From positions 248,001-312,000 of the forward strand of contig OZ240685.1 of NCBI GenBank assembly GCA_965199135.1: a stretch of DNA of 64,000 nt, given 5' to 3'. The notes under the pieces were generated by a model. It searched no databases. It was not told where the DNA came from and worked only from the letters and a program-made list of their open reading frames with translations. Every line of letters starts with the position of its first letter. Position 1 is the stretch's first letter. Source of the stretch: EB88 sp965199135. Its GTDB lineage: Bacteria; Acidobacteriota; Terriglobia; Terriglobales; Acidobacteriaceae. A program made the position numbers and the translations under genes. Positions 22,670 through 31,517 of the stretch are shown piece after piece.

Positions 22670-24298
22670 CTAAAGCAGGCGTGCGGCAAAGCGGACTGCG
22701 CCGTCCCCTTCAATCAGCGTATGGCTGGCAGACTCACGATCCCGGCGCTGCGGGAAGTCGTTGCGGTAGTGCGCACCCCGGCTCTCTTCGCGTGCGAGCG
22801 CAGACCGGATGATCAGGTCGCTCACATCGAAGAGGTTGCGAAGCTCCGCGGCTGCGCGGGTCGGCGCGTCCCCCTGGCTGCGGTCGGCGTGCTGCCGCAG
22901 CGTCGCCACGCAGTCTGCGGCGCGCTCGAGACCAGCCCGGTCACGAAGCAGCCCGGCATCCCGCCACATCTCGGCCTGCAGCGTACGGCGCAGTTGTGGA
23001 ACCACCGCGGTGGCATAAGCGGGGAGAGCCGGTGCCGCCATTGCTTGCTGCGGCGCAGAGGCGGGCTCGCCGAGCATCGCGGTTGCCGCACGCGCGCCGA
23101 AAACCAGGCCCTCAAGCAGCGAGTTGCTCGCCAAACGGTTCGCGCCATGAACGCCGGTGCACGCTGCCTCGCCGGCCGCGAAGAGCCCGGGCAGCGTGGT
23201 CCGGCCACTCACATCCGTCGCAACGCCGCCCATCAGGTAGTGTGCCGCGGGGCGGATCGGGACCAGGTCGCGGCTGAGCAGCAGAGTGTGCTTGGCCAGG
23301 AAGGCTGAGATCCCCGGAAAACGCTTCGTGAGGTCGAGCGATGGGTGATCAACAGCGAGGTGCCGCATATCGAGGTACACCGGCCGCGGCGCGCCACCTG
23401 CTTCAAGCGGCATTCCCTCTCGCGTAATCGCGCGCGCAACCACATCCCGCGGCGCAAGTTCGAGCAGCGGGTGGTACCGCTCCATGAAGCGCTCCCCCCG
23501 GTCATTGCGCAGCCATGCTCCTTCACCACGCAGCGCCTCGGAGAGCAGAAAGCGCGGCACCCCGGAGAGCGACAGGGCGGTCGGGTGGAACTGGTACAAC
23601 TCCATGTCTGCGATGGCAGCGCCGGCACGCCAGGCAGCAGCGATGCCGTCTCCCGTGGCGACGGCAGGGTTGGTGGTATCGCTGTAAGCCTCGCCTGCGC
23701 CACCGCTTGCCAGCAGCACAGCGCGTGCCGTGACGGTGAACACCCGTTCCTCCTGTAGCAGCTGCACTCCGAAGACACGACCCGAAGGGTCCTTCAGCAG
23801 GTCAGTGCAGGTGGTCCACTCCAGCAGTTCGATCGCCGGGTGCTTGCGCGCGTGGGCGAGCAGGGCGCGGCCGATCTCAGCACCGGTGGCGTCGCCATTG
23901 GCATGGAGAATGCGATTGCGGCTGTGCGCGCCCTCGCGGGTGAGCAGCAGCTCGCCCGTAGTCGCGTGGCGGTCGAAAAGGGTGCCCCACAGCAGCAGCT
24001 CTCCTACCCGGGCCGGGCCCTCGGCGACCAGGATGTGGGCTGCCTCACGATCGACCAGGCCATCGCCGGCGGCGAGTGTGTCGGCCCAGTGCTCCTCGAC
24101 ATCTTCGAGGGAGCCCATGGCGACAGCGATGCCGCCCTGGGCATAGCTCGTGTTCGACTCACCCAGCTGCTCCTTGGTGATCGCGAGCACGCGCCCGTGT
24201 TCGGCCAGCGTGATCGATGCGCGCAGACCGGCGATGCCGGCCCCCACCACGATGAAGTCAAACCGCTCCGACACTGCCGCCCGCCGATCGTCTTTCAT
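22670..24298 (-). CDS. nadB: L-aspartate oxidase
   Basis: 542 residues. Oxidises L-aspartate to iminoaspartate, the substrate of NadA. FAD-binding site VVGAGIAGLRASITLAEHG near residue 17, the SNTSYAQGGIAVAMG flavin loop, HATTGELLLTREGAHSRNRI, YQFHPTALS, AHYLMGGVATDVSGRTTLPG and FAAGEAACTGVHGANRLASN all fit the family, as does the C-terminal helical domain ending in ESRGAHYRNDFPQR. The small gene downstream is nearly contiguous. Divergent from aroB across 53 bases. Confidence 0.96.
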   Translation of the reverse strand: MKDDRRAAVSERFDFIVVGAGIAGLRASITLAEHGRVLAITKEQLGESNTSYAQGGIAVAMGSLEDVEEHWADTLAAGDGLVDREAAHILVAEGPARVGELLLWGTLFDRHATTGELLLTREGAHSRNRILHANGDATGAEIGRALLAHARKHPAIELLEWTTCTDLLKDPSGRVFGVQLLQEERVFTVTARAVLLASGGAGEAYSDTTNPAVATGDGIAAAWRAGAAIADMELYQFHPTALSLSGVPRFLLSEALRGEGAWLRNDRGERFMERYHPLLELAPRDVVARAITREGMPLEAGGAPRPVYLDMRHLAVDHPSLDLTKRFPGISAFLAKHTLLLSRDLVPIRPAAHYLMGGVATDVSGRTTLPGLFAAGEAACTGVHGANRLASNSLLEGLVFGARAATAMLGEPASAPQQAMAAPALPAYATAVVPQLRRTLQAEMWRDAGLLRDRAGLERAADCVATLRQHADRSQGDAPTRAAAELRNLFDVSDLIIRSALAREESRGAHYRNDFPQRRDRESASHTLIEGDGAVRFAARLL

Positions 24299-24351
24299 AC
24301 AGCGTTAGACACCCAAAGACAGGCCCGGGGTGCAGGTACAGTAAAGACAAC

Positions 24352-25446
24352 GTGCGTACGATCCCGGTCGAAACACCCTCAGCCCGATACGAAGTGTATG
24401 TGGGCGCGGCGCTCTTGCCCAGCCTTTCCCAGCGCATCCCGCCCCATGTTCGCGGCCGCGTCTTTGTGCTCACCAGCCCGGCGATCTGGGAACTCTGGTC
24501 GGGGCCCTTCCTCGCATCGTTCCCAGCCGACCGTCAGCCGTTGCTCCTGCTTCTGCCACCGGGAGAACCTGCCAAGCGTCTCGGCGAGATCGAGCGCCTG
24601 TGCGAAGAGATGGCGCAGGCTGGAGCCGACCGCTCGTCGCTGCTCATCGCCTTCGGCGGCGGGATCCTCGGGGACATGGGCGGCTTCCTGGCCGCGATCT
24701 ACATGCGCGGCATCCCCTACGTGCAGGTGCCGACAACCGTGCTCGCGCAGGTGGACTCCTCTGTCGGCGGCAAGACCGGCGCCAACCTCGCCGCAGGCAA
24801 GAACCTGGTCGGCGCCTTCCACCACCCGCTGTTTGTTCTGGCGGATACAGACGTACTGCGCACGCTGCCCGGAAACGAGGTTCGCGCCGGTCTGATCGAA
24901 AGCGTCAAGGCAGGCATCATCCGGGACCCGGAACTCTTCCGCCTCATGGAGGAGTCGGCGAGCAAGCTGACCGTGGATCATCCCCAGCTGCTCGCTGACG
25001 TGATCGCCCGCTCGGTCGCGATAAAGAGCGCCGTGGTCGGGGAGGATGAGCGCGAGGGCGGCCTGCGCATGATCCTCAACCTGGGCCACACGGTTGGGCA
25101 TGCGATCGAGGCCGTCACCGGGTACACGGTGCTCCTGCATGGCGAGGCTGTCGGCTGGGGCATGCTGGTTGCGATCGGGATTGCCGCGTCGCGAGGGCTT
25201 ATGACGGCTGCCGAGCAGGCGCGAGCGGTTGCACTGGTTCGAACCGTCGGACAGTTGCCGCCATTCCAGGCAGACGGCGGCGCGTTGCTTGCGGCGACGG
25301 GTCGGGACAAGAAGAACGCAGGCGGCACCCGGCGCTTTGTGCTGCCGCGCGGGATCGGTGACGCGGCGGTGGTTGAAGACGTCTCGGATAGGGAGCTGCT
25401 TGGCGCGATCGAGAGCATGCTCCGGGAAGCAAACCGTGATCGCTAA
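24352..25446 (+). CDS. aroB: 3-dehydroquinate synthase
   Basis: 364 residues, GTG start. Second step of the shikimate pathway; needs NAD and a divalent metal. Marks: the nucleotide-binding FGGGILGDMGGFLAAIYMRG, PTTVLAQVDSSVGGKTGANL, KNLVGAFHHP, and the metal His region MILNLGHTVGHAIEA and LLHGEAVGWGM. Its 3' end overlaps the ubiE/menG start by 11 bases. aroC, a later step of the same pathway, is also in this window but separate. Confidence 0.96.
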   Translation: MRTIPVETPSARYEVYVGAALLPSLSQRIPPHVRGRVFVLTSPAIWELWSGPFLASFPADRQPLLLLLPPGEPAKRLGEIERLCEEMAQAGADRSSLLIAFGGGILGDMGGFLAAIYMRGIPYVQVPTTVLAQVDSSVGGKTGANLAAGKNLVGAFHHPLFVLADTDVLRTLPGNEVRAGLIESVKAGIIRDPELFRLMEESASKLTVDHPQLLADVIARSVAIKSAVVGEDEREGGLRMILNLGHTVGHAIEAVTGYTVLLHGEAVGWGMLVAIGIAASRGLMTAAEQARAVALVRTVGQLPPFQADGGALLAATGRDKKNAGGTRRFVLPRGIGDAAVVEDVSDRELLGAIESMLREANRDR

Positions 25447-26185
25447 GATCAACGCCGGGGCGCGACCCGAAGGGGCAGAGAGCGAGGAAGATGCAGCGCT
25501 CGCGGTGCAGCAGATGTTTGACAGCATCGCGCCGCGGTATGACTTTCTCAACCACGTCCTTTCGCTCAACATCGACCGCTACTGGTGGTGGCGCACGGCA
25601 CGGCGATTCCGCGACGTGCTGGCACGGCCAGAAGCCCGGGTACTCGATATATGCTGCGGGACGGGCGACATGACGATGGCGCTGCTGCGTCTGCGTCCGA
25701 ACGGGGCAACGCCGGTTATCGCGGCAGACTTCTCCCATGGCATGCTCGTGCGGGGAGCCGACAAGTTCACCGGTCGAGGCGCCATCGCCGTCGAAGCCGA
25801 CGCCATGCAGATGCCTTTTCGTGCGGGCTCGCTTGACCTGATCACGACCGCCTTTGGCTTCCGCAACCTGCGCAACTACATTGGCGGCCTCCAGGAGTTC
25901 TACCGGGTGCTCGCGCCGGGCGGCACCCTTGCGATCCTCGACTTCGCCGAGCCGCCCGGGCTGCTGGGTAAGGGCTACGCGTTTTACTTCCGGCACGTGC
26001 TGCCACACATCGGCGCGTGGCTTTCGGGTAGTGGGGGCGCCTACACCTACCTGCCAAGTTCAGTCGACGCGTTTCCGCCTCCGCCAGTGCTGATGGAGCA
26101 GATGCGCGCCATCGGGTACCGCGAGGTCTCGTGGACGGCCTACACCTTCGGAATCGCCGGACTGTATGTCGCGCGTAAGCCATAG
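25436..26185 (+). CDS. ubiE: Demethylmenaquinone methyltransferase (UbiE/MenG)
   Basis: 249 residues from the GTG at 25436, inside the end of aroB. SAM-dependent methyltransferase of quinone synthesis. Signature parts: VQQMFDSIAPRYDFLNHVLS, YWWWRTARRF, the SAM site VLDICCGTGDMTMALL, the second motif FRAGSLDLITTAFGFRNL with the family's AFGFRN, and GGTLAILDFAEPPG. Acidobacteria typically use menaquinone, so the MenG role is the likelier one. Earlier in-frame starts fall inside aroB and give no homologous sequence. Confidence 0.93.
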   Translation: MIAKINAGARPEGAESEEDAALAVQQMFDSIAPRYDFLNHVLSLNIDRYWWWRTARRFRDVLARPEARVLDICCGTGDMTMALLRLRPNGATPVIAADFSHGMLVRGADKFTGRGAIAVEADAMQMPFRAGSLDLITTAFGFRNLRNYIGGLQEFYRVLAPGGTLAILDFAEPPGLLGKGYAFYFRHVLPHIGAWLSGSGGAYTYLPSSVDAFPPPPVLMEQMRAIGYREVSWTAYTFGIAGLYVARKP

Positions 26186-26291
26186 CGTGTCAACGCTGGT
26201 TCCTGCCACGAGAATTTAGCGCAGAGTACGGGGTGTACGCTCATTCTGTTACATAAGACCCCTAGATTCGTACCCTGAAGGTACCGCTCCC

Positions 26292-26987
26292 ATGCTGCGT
26301 TGGTCATCCTCCCTGCTTATCCTCGGTGCGTCGGCTGCACTCGCCCAATCCCTGCCCGGCGGGGCAGTGGTGCCTGTTCAGTCGCTCGCGCAAGTGATGA
26401 CCGAGGCCACGACGGAAGGGACGAACGCGTTTGTGCACACCCACTACGGCACCACCTCCGGGCTGCTTCTGCTCTCAGGCGACCGGGTGCTGGCTGCGCG
26501 TCACGCCGTGCTGACGCCCTCCGGCGATCTTGCGGATGAGATCACCGTCGGCATTCCGCAGATGCCGCTGAACAACGTGGTGCAGGTGCACGCAACGCCT
26601 GTGGCGCAGGACAAGACGCGGGACCTGGTGCTGCTCAGCCTTCCTCCGGACCAGGTCAGCCCGCCGCCAAGCACAGCAACGAAGGGACGCAAGTCGAGAC
26701 TGCGCGGCGGACCCTGCGAGAGCCCGTTCGCTCCGGTCGCGGATGCAACGCCAGGGGCGCCCCCAGTGCCCAGGGTGCACACCCATCATGCACATCCGGC
26801 ACCTGCCGATCCGGCAACAACGGTCGTACCGGAAACGGCGCCGGCACTCGTCGCGACACCAGCGCCGGCGCTCCCGGCGATTCCACCGCCATCGGCGCCC
26901 GAACCGGCGGCCCAGCCAGCAGGGAAAACGCCCATGGCCGCAGCGCCGGGCGTCAAGATCGTCGAAGACGGTCCCAAGCCCAATTAA
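26292..26987 (+). CDS. Exported trypsin-like protease fragment with Pro-rich tail
   Basis: 231 residues. A signal peptide (SSLLILGASAALAQS) is followed by about 95 residues resembling the first barrel of a trypsin/DegP fold: TTSGLLLLSGDRVLAARHAVL places a His at 71 where the catalytic His sits, and DKTRDLVLLSL places Asp 111 where the catalytic Asp sits. There is no following barrel and no Gly-Asn/Asp-Ser-Gly-Gly nucleophile; instead the chain becomes Pro/Ala-rich to the end. So it is either a truncated, inactive relative or a domain used for another purpose. The frame is intact, without an obvious frameshift. Confidence 0.6.
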   Translation: MLRWSSSLLILGASAALAQSLPGGAVVPVQSLAQVMTEATTEGTNAFVHTHYGTTSGLLLLSGDRVLAARHAVLTPSGDLADEITVGIPQMPLNNVVQVHATPVAQDKTRDLVLLSLPPDQVSPPPSTATKGRKSRLRGGPCESPFAPVADATPGAPPVPRVHTHHAHPAPADPATTVVPETAPALVATPAPALPAIPPPSAPEPAAQPAGKTPMAAAPGVKIVEDGPKPN

Positions 26988-27067
26988 GCCCGCAGACAGG
27001 AACTTCGGGCGGCCTCCGTCTCGCCGAGGGAGCGCTGCGTCGCAGCCCCGCGTTGTACCCTAAACCG

Positions 27068-28486
27068 ATGAGCAGCAGCATGTCGTCCGCAGGTCAGGAG
27101 AAAGCAGCGGTTGCCATGGGCTCTGCACGAGCGGCGCTCGTGGTCACCCTGCTCAAGCTCGTGACAGGCGTGGCCAGCGGCTCACTCGGCATGCTCTCGG
27201 ACGCGGCCCACTCCGGGCTCGACCTGTTCGGCGCGGGACTCACCTATATCTCGGTCCAGGCAGCGGACAAGCCGGCCGATGACGATCACCCGTACGGCCA
27301 CGCCAAGCTCGAAAACATCTCGGCCTTTGTTGAGGTCTTCCTCATGGTCACCTCAGCGGTCTGGATCGGCGTGGAAGCTATCCGGCGCATGAACCGCCAC
27401 GAGATCGGGATTCGCTACTCTGCATGGCCACTGCTGGTACTGGTGCTCTCGATCGGCGTCGACCTGTGGCGATCGCGCAGTCTGCAGTTGGTCGCGGACC
27501 GGACCAAGAGTGCTGCGCTTGAAGCGGATGCGGCGCACTTTGCTTCCGACATCTGGGCAAGCGCCGCAGTCTTTGCCGGCCTGGTGCTCTCGTGGTTCGG
27601 CGCGCGCTTCCACGTGCCGGTACTCCGCTACGCCGACTCGGTGATGGCGCTCCTGGTCTCGCTGATGATCCTGATCTTCGCCTGGAAGGTCGGACGACGC
27701 ACCATCAGCACACTCACCGATGCGACGCCCCGCGAGACACGGGGGCGTGTGCTCGACGAGGTGCGCGAGGTCAATGGCGTACTCTCGGTCGACCAGGCCC
27801 GCATGCGCAGCGCCGGAGCCTCGCACTTCGCCGACCTGACGCTGTCGATGTCACGGCAGCTTACGTTCCAGCGGACTGAGCAGCTGGTGGAAGAAGCCAC
27901 CGAGGCCGTGCGACGTGTGCTGCCCGGCGCCGATGTGGTCATCCGCACCGTGCCTCGCGAAACCAACACCGAGAGCATCTTTGATCGGGTACGGGCCGTG
28001 GCCCTGCGCAACAACGTCGTGCTGCATGATGTCTCCGTGCAGACCTTTGGCGAGGGTTTGCGCATCGAGCAACACATCGAAGTCAATGAGCAGTTGCCGC
28101 TGCTCAAGGCGCATAGCTTTGTGAAGAGCATCGAGGACGAGATCCGCGTGGAGCTGCCAGAGGTACGCAGCGTGCTCACGCACATCGAGAGCGAGCCAGG
28201 CACGATCGAGAAGCCGGAGACGCATGCCCGCGATCGTGCGATGGAAGAGCAGCTTCGCCACGCGGCCGAGCCACTGCCGGAGATCCTGGATATCCACGAG
28301 GTGGTGGTCAGCCGCATGGGAGACCGCTTTCAGCTCTCGTGCCACTGCACCATGCCCGATGACCTGGCCATGCAGCGGGTGCACCAGGTCATCACCTCGC
28401 TTGAGGATCGTTTCAAAAGCGATTGCCCCGAGGTGGATCGCGTGCTGATCCACCCTGAGCCCGTCACCGACAATCATCACCACTAA
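27068..28486 (+). CDS. Cation diffusion facilitator transporter with extended C-terminal region
   Basis: 472 residues from the ATG at 27068 (TTG at 27053 possible). Six-span CDF transporter for divalent metals with proton exchange: the metal site is visible as DAAHSGLDL in span 2 and EADAAHFASDIWAS in span 5, and the DDHPYGHAKLE loop is typical. After about residue 215 there are about 255 cytoplasmic residues instead of the usual 80-100, apparently three successive alpha/beta ZT-dimer-like units ending VVIRTVP, VLTHIESEP and VLIHPEP. The C-terminus is His-rich (DNHHH), a possible extra metal ligand. OsmC follows by 16 bases. Confidence 0.9.
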   Translation: MSSSMSSAGQEKAAVAMGSARAALVVTLLKLVTGVASGSLGMLSDAAHSGLDLFGAGLTYISVQAADKPADDDHPYGHAKLENISAFVEVFLMVTSAVWIGVEAIRRMNRHEIGIRYSAWPLLVLVLSIGVDLWRSRSLQLVADRTKSAALEADAAHFASDIWASAAVFAGLVLSWFGARFHVPVLRYADSVMALLVSLMILIFAWKVGRRTISTLTDATPRETRGRVLDEVREVNGVLSVDQARMRSAGASHFADLTLSMSRQLTFQRTEQLVEEATEAVRRVLPGADVVIRTVPRETNTESIFDRVRAVALRNNVVLHDVSVQTFGEGLRIEQHIEVNEQLPLLKAHSFVKSIEDEIRVELPEVRSVLTHIESEPGTIEKPETHARDRAMEEQLRHAAEPLPEILDIHEVVVSRMGDRFQLSCHCTMPDDLAMQRVHQVITSLEDRFKSDCPEVDRVLIHPEPVTDNHHH

Positions 28487-28502
28487 CCAGGAAAAGGACC
28501 TC

Positions 28503-28916
28503 ATGATCAGCAGCGCAAAATGGATGGGCGGCACACAGTACGAGGGCACGAGCGAGAGTGGGCACGCAATCCTGTTCGACACGGACGCCGCGCACACCGC
28601 CGGCCCATCGCCGATGGAGGCGGTTCTGGCGGCGCTGTGTGGCTGCACCTCGGTCGATGTCGTCGGCATCCTGGCCAAGAAACGCCAGCCGCTTTCATCG
28701 CTCACTGTTTCCGCAGTGGCGGAGCAGGCCCCTGAAGCACCGCGTGTCTTCACCAGGATCCACGTCACGTACAAGGTCGCCGGTGAAGGGCTCACCCGCA
28801 AGGCCGTGGAAGATGCAGTCGCGCTTTCGAAGGAAAAGTACTGCTCGGTCTCGATCATGCTGCAGCAGGCAGTCGAGATCACCTCGTCGATTGAGTTCGA
28901 GGACGCCGCGGGGTGA
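28503..28916 (+). CDS. OsmC-family peroxidase-like protein
   Basis: 137 residues, full length for the family. Both redox Cys are present: one in ALCGCTSVDVVGIL and the second in SKEKYCSVSIML. OsmC/Ohr proteins reduce organic hydroperoxides with thiol partners; this one looks like the YhfA/OsmC branch rather than Ohr. AAAGGA stands before the ATG. The stop overlaps the next start (GTGA at 28913-28916). Confidence 0.92.
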   Translation: MISSAKWMGGTQYEGTSESGHAILFDTDAAHTAGPSPMEAVLAALCGCTSVDVVGILAKKRQPLSSLTVSAVAEQAPEAPRVFTRIHVTYKVAGEGLTRKAVEDAVALSKEKYCSVSIMLQQAVEITSSIEFEDAAG

Positions 28917-29656
28917 TCGCGTACTTCCGCTTCGCGCTGGTGGCCGTGGTACTCCTCGGCATTGCCTGCGTGTCAGCGATCATCACCATGCAGCTCTCGG
29001 TGCACCGCAGCATTGTCACCATCCCGGACCTGCAGGGGCTCCCGGTGGAAGCAGCCACAAGCCAGGCGGCAGCATTGGGCCTTGATGTCTCGGTGACGCA
29101 GCGCTTCTACTCGACGGTGTTGCCCGCAGGGCGTGTGCTGCTGCAGTCGCCTGCTCCAGGAGCCAGCGTTCGCCGGGGCTGGGACCTGGCGGTTGCGGAG
29201 AGCCTCGGTCCCCGCCACATCTCCATCCCGGATGTTCTGGGCAAGAGCGAGCGAGAGGCGATCCTTGCGATCCGGCAGAAGGGGCTCGACCTCGGTGCCA
29301 TCGCACACCTGCCGGACGACCGGGTCATGGCCGGAACGGTGCTGGCGCAGGACCCTGGTCCCGAGGCCCGAGGCGCCGAGCAGCCCAGCATCAGCCTGCT
29401 GGTAGCTGCGCCTCAGTTGCCGATGGCACCAACCTTCGTGATGCCGGACGAAACCGGCCGCGCCTCTGCGGACGCTTCCGCCGAGCTGGAGAAGGCCGGG
29501 CTTCATCCGCAAAGTGCCCCCGGAGCGCCGGCCGGGGCACAGGTTATGCTCTCGCCGGCCACCCTTCCAGGCACCGTTGTCGCGCAGGTTCCACCGGCAG
29601 GCTCTCCCGTGAGCGCTTCCACTGCCATCGTTCTCTCGGTCACCGCTCCCAACTAA
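28913..29656 (+). CDS. PASTA-domain membrane protein
   Basis: 247 residues, GTG start. One N-terminal span (FALVAVVLLGIACVSAIITM) then three extracytoplasmic PASTA-like units: VTIPDLQGLPVEAATSQAAALGL with VLLQSPAPGASV; ISIPDVLGKSEREAILAIRQ with VLAQDPGPEA; and a degenerate third with VVAQVPPAGSPV. PASTA units usually bind peptidoglycan fragments or beta-lactams and normally occur on serine/threonine kinases or PBPs; here there is no kinase, so it is a stand-alone anchor or sensor. Confidence 0.88.
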   Translation: MIAYFRFALVAVVLLGIACVSAIITMQLSVHRSIVTIPDLQGLPVEAATSQAAALGLDVSVTQRFYSTVLPAGRVLLQSPAPGASVRRGWDLAVAESLGPRHISIPDVLGKSEREAILAIRQKGLDLGAIAHLPDDRVMAGTVLAQDPGPEARGAEQPSISLLVAAPQLPMAPTFVMPDETGRASADASAELEKAGLHPQSAPGAPAGAQVMLSPATLPGTVVAQVPPAGSPVSASTAIVLSVTAPN

Positions 29657-29677
29657 AACAAGGCGCGGGCGCAACCC

Positions 29678-30919
29678 TTGCTCGGCTCCCTGCCACCTAC
29701 CAGTGTGGCTACGCTTCTGCAGGAACCGCGACGTCCGGAACTGGCGTCCTTCTTTCTGGGTGGATTTGAGTCGGCGACGCATCGACGTCGCGACCGGCTC
29801 CGCATCGACGTGATCGAGAGCACCGGCCATGGGCGCCGTGCGGCAGAGGACTACACCCTCCTCGCCGACGTGGGCGTCCGTTCGGTCCGTGACGGTCTGC
29901 GTTGGCACCTGATCGAGGCGACTGAGGGTGTGTTCGACTGGTCAAGCCTCCTGCCGATGCTCCATGCAGCGCATGCCGTCGGAACCCAGGTCCTGTGGGA
30001 TCTCTGCCACTGGGGTGTGCCGGACTGGGTCGATCCCTTTTCCGAGGCCTTTCCGGCGCAGTTCGCCCATTTCGCTGGGCGGGCCGCGGCCACGATCCGT
30101 CAGGTTGCCGAGCAGGCGGCGGTCTTTGCGCCGCGCTTCTACTGCCCCGTGAATGAGATCTCGTTCTGGGCGTGGGTCGCGGGCGACGAAGAACATTTCT
30201 TCCCCTTTGCGAAGGCCCGTGGGCCAGAGCTGAAGCGGAACCTCGCACGGGCAGCGATCGCGGCTACTCGGGCGGTACGTGAAGTTGACCCAGAGGCTCG
30301 CTTTCTCCAGGCCGAGCCGATCATCCACATCACGCCGAACCCGGAACTGCCGGAGAATGGCGAGGCGGTGATACGCCACACCGCCGCGCAGTACGAGGCC
30401 TGGGATATGATCTCGGGCCGCAGCGAGGCAGCGCTTGGCGGCTCGCCGGAGCTGCTCGATCTCGTGGGCGTGAACTACTACTGGAACAACCAGTGGATCG
30501 ACCACGGCGACCGGACGCCGCCCGGGCATGCGGCGCATCGGCCGCTCCACCGGATGCTTCTGGACGTATGGCAACGCTACGGGCGCCCGATCCTGATCAG
30601 CGAGACCGGCGCCGAGGGGGAGGCTGCCGTCGGCTGGCTTGGTTCGATCTGTGCCGAGGTGCGCGAGGCCGAGCGGCTGGGGGTGGAGATTGCCGGCATC
30701 TGCCTGTATCCGGTCACGGACTACCCCGGCTGGGATGATCATCGCCACTGCTCCTGCGGACTGATCGCGATCGATGGGGACTGGCAGACACGCCGCATCC
30801 ACACGGCTCTCGCGGAGGAGCTGCGTCTGCAGCAGCAACTGTTTGCCATGCGAGCGGCCACCGCGCAGGAAGGCCGAGAAATGTCGCTCGGAGGGAGGCT
30901 CCATGTCGGACAACGATGA
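29678..30919 (+). CDS. GH1-like (clan GH-A) glycoside hydrolase
   Basis: 413 residues, apparently a TTG start (GTG at 29705 is an alternative). The fold is a TIM-barrel glycosidase: LASFFLGGFESATHR at the beginning, VLWDLCHWGVPDW, the acid/base Glu in the CPVNEISFWAW motif, LDLVGVNYYWNNQW, and the nucleophile Glu in RPILISETGAEG. Such proteins are annotated as beta-glucosidase-like, but no signal peptide is seen, so it probably works in the cytoplasm, perhaps in glycan trimming. Overlaps the methyltransferase by 17 bases; part of a glycan locus. Confidence 0.82.
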   Translation: MLGSLPPTSVATLLQEPRRPELASFFLGGFESATHRRRDRLRIDVIESTGHGRRAAEDYTLLADVGVRSVRDGLRWHLIEATEGVFDWSSLLPMLHAAHAVGTQVLWDLCHWGVPDWVDPFSEAFPAQFAHFAGRAAATIRQVAEQAAVFAPRFYCPVNEISFWAWVAGDEEHFFPFAKARGPELKRNLARAAIAATRAVREVDPEARFLQAEPIIHITPNPELPENGEAVIRHTAAQYEAWDMISGRSEAALGGSPELLDLVGVNYYWNNQWIDHGDRTPPGHAAHRPLHRMLLDVWQRYGRPILISETGAEGEAAVGWLGSICAEVREAERLGVEIAGICLYPVTDYPGWDDHRHCSCGLIAIDGDWQTRRIHTALAEELRLQQQLFAMRAATAQEGREMSLGGRLHVGQR

Positions 30920-31514
30920 AGCGACTCGGAAGGGTGTGACAGGCTCCTTGCCTCCTGCGTATTTCGAAACCTTGTATGCAGAGACGATCGATCCCTGGAG
31001 CTTCGAGACCAGCGAGTACGAGGCAGAGAAATACGCGACCACAGTCAGATCTCTGCCCCGCGCGCGCTATGCGAATGCGCTCGAGATCGGCTGCTCGATC
31101 GGTGTGCTGACAGAGAAGCTTGCGTCGCGGTGTGACCACCTGCTGAGCGTCGATGTTTCGGAGCTGGCTCTCGAGCGGGCACGGAAACGCTGTGCCGCGC
31201 TCCCCTGGGTGGCATTCCGCCGGAGCCAGGTGCCACGAGAGATGCCCCAGGGCAGCTTCGACCTGGTGCTTGTCTCGGAGGTCGGCTACTACCTGGGACT
31301 TGACGATCTGGAGAAAACAATTGTCTTGCTGGCAGACCGGCAGCCGGTCGGCGCAAACCTCGTACTGGTGCACTTCCTGCCTCCAGTGGAGGATTACCCC
31401 CTCACCGGGGATCAGGTACATGAGGTTTGGCTGGCGCATCCGCAGTGGAAGCGCCTCAACGCGGAACGGCGAGAGCGCTACCGGGTCGATGTGCTGGAGC
31501 GAGTGGACTGCTAG
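30903..31514 (+). CDS. NodS-like SAM-dependent methyltransferase
   Basis: 203 residues from ATG 30903, preceded by GGAGGGAGG. Begins with YFETLYAETIDPWSFETSEYE, characteristic of the NodS type (N-methyltransferases acting on amino sugars), followed by the SAM site ALEIGCSIGVLTEKLA, VDVSELALERARKR, and LVLVSEVGYYLG. The gene overlaps the end of the glycosidase, so the two are coupled. The neighbourhood of glycosyltransferases suggests a glycan or glycolipid substrate. Confidence 0.88.
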   Translation: MSDNDEATRKGVTGSLPPAYFETLYAETIDPWSFETSEYEAEKYATTVRSLPRARYANALEIGCSIGVLTEKLASRCDHLLSVDVSELALERARKRCAALPWVAFRRSQVPREMPQGSFDLVLVSEVGYYLGLDDLEKTIVLLADRQPVGANLVLVHFLPPVEDYPLTGDQVHEVWLAHPQWKRLNAERRERYRVDVLERVDC

Positions 31515-31517
31515 AGG

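Noticed and set aside
22667..23308. Plus-strand frame opposite nadB
   Set aside because: Antisense to conserved C-terminal nadB sequence.
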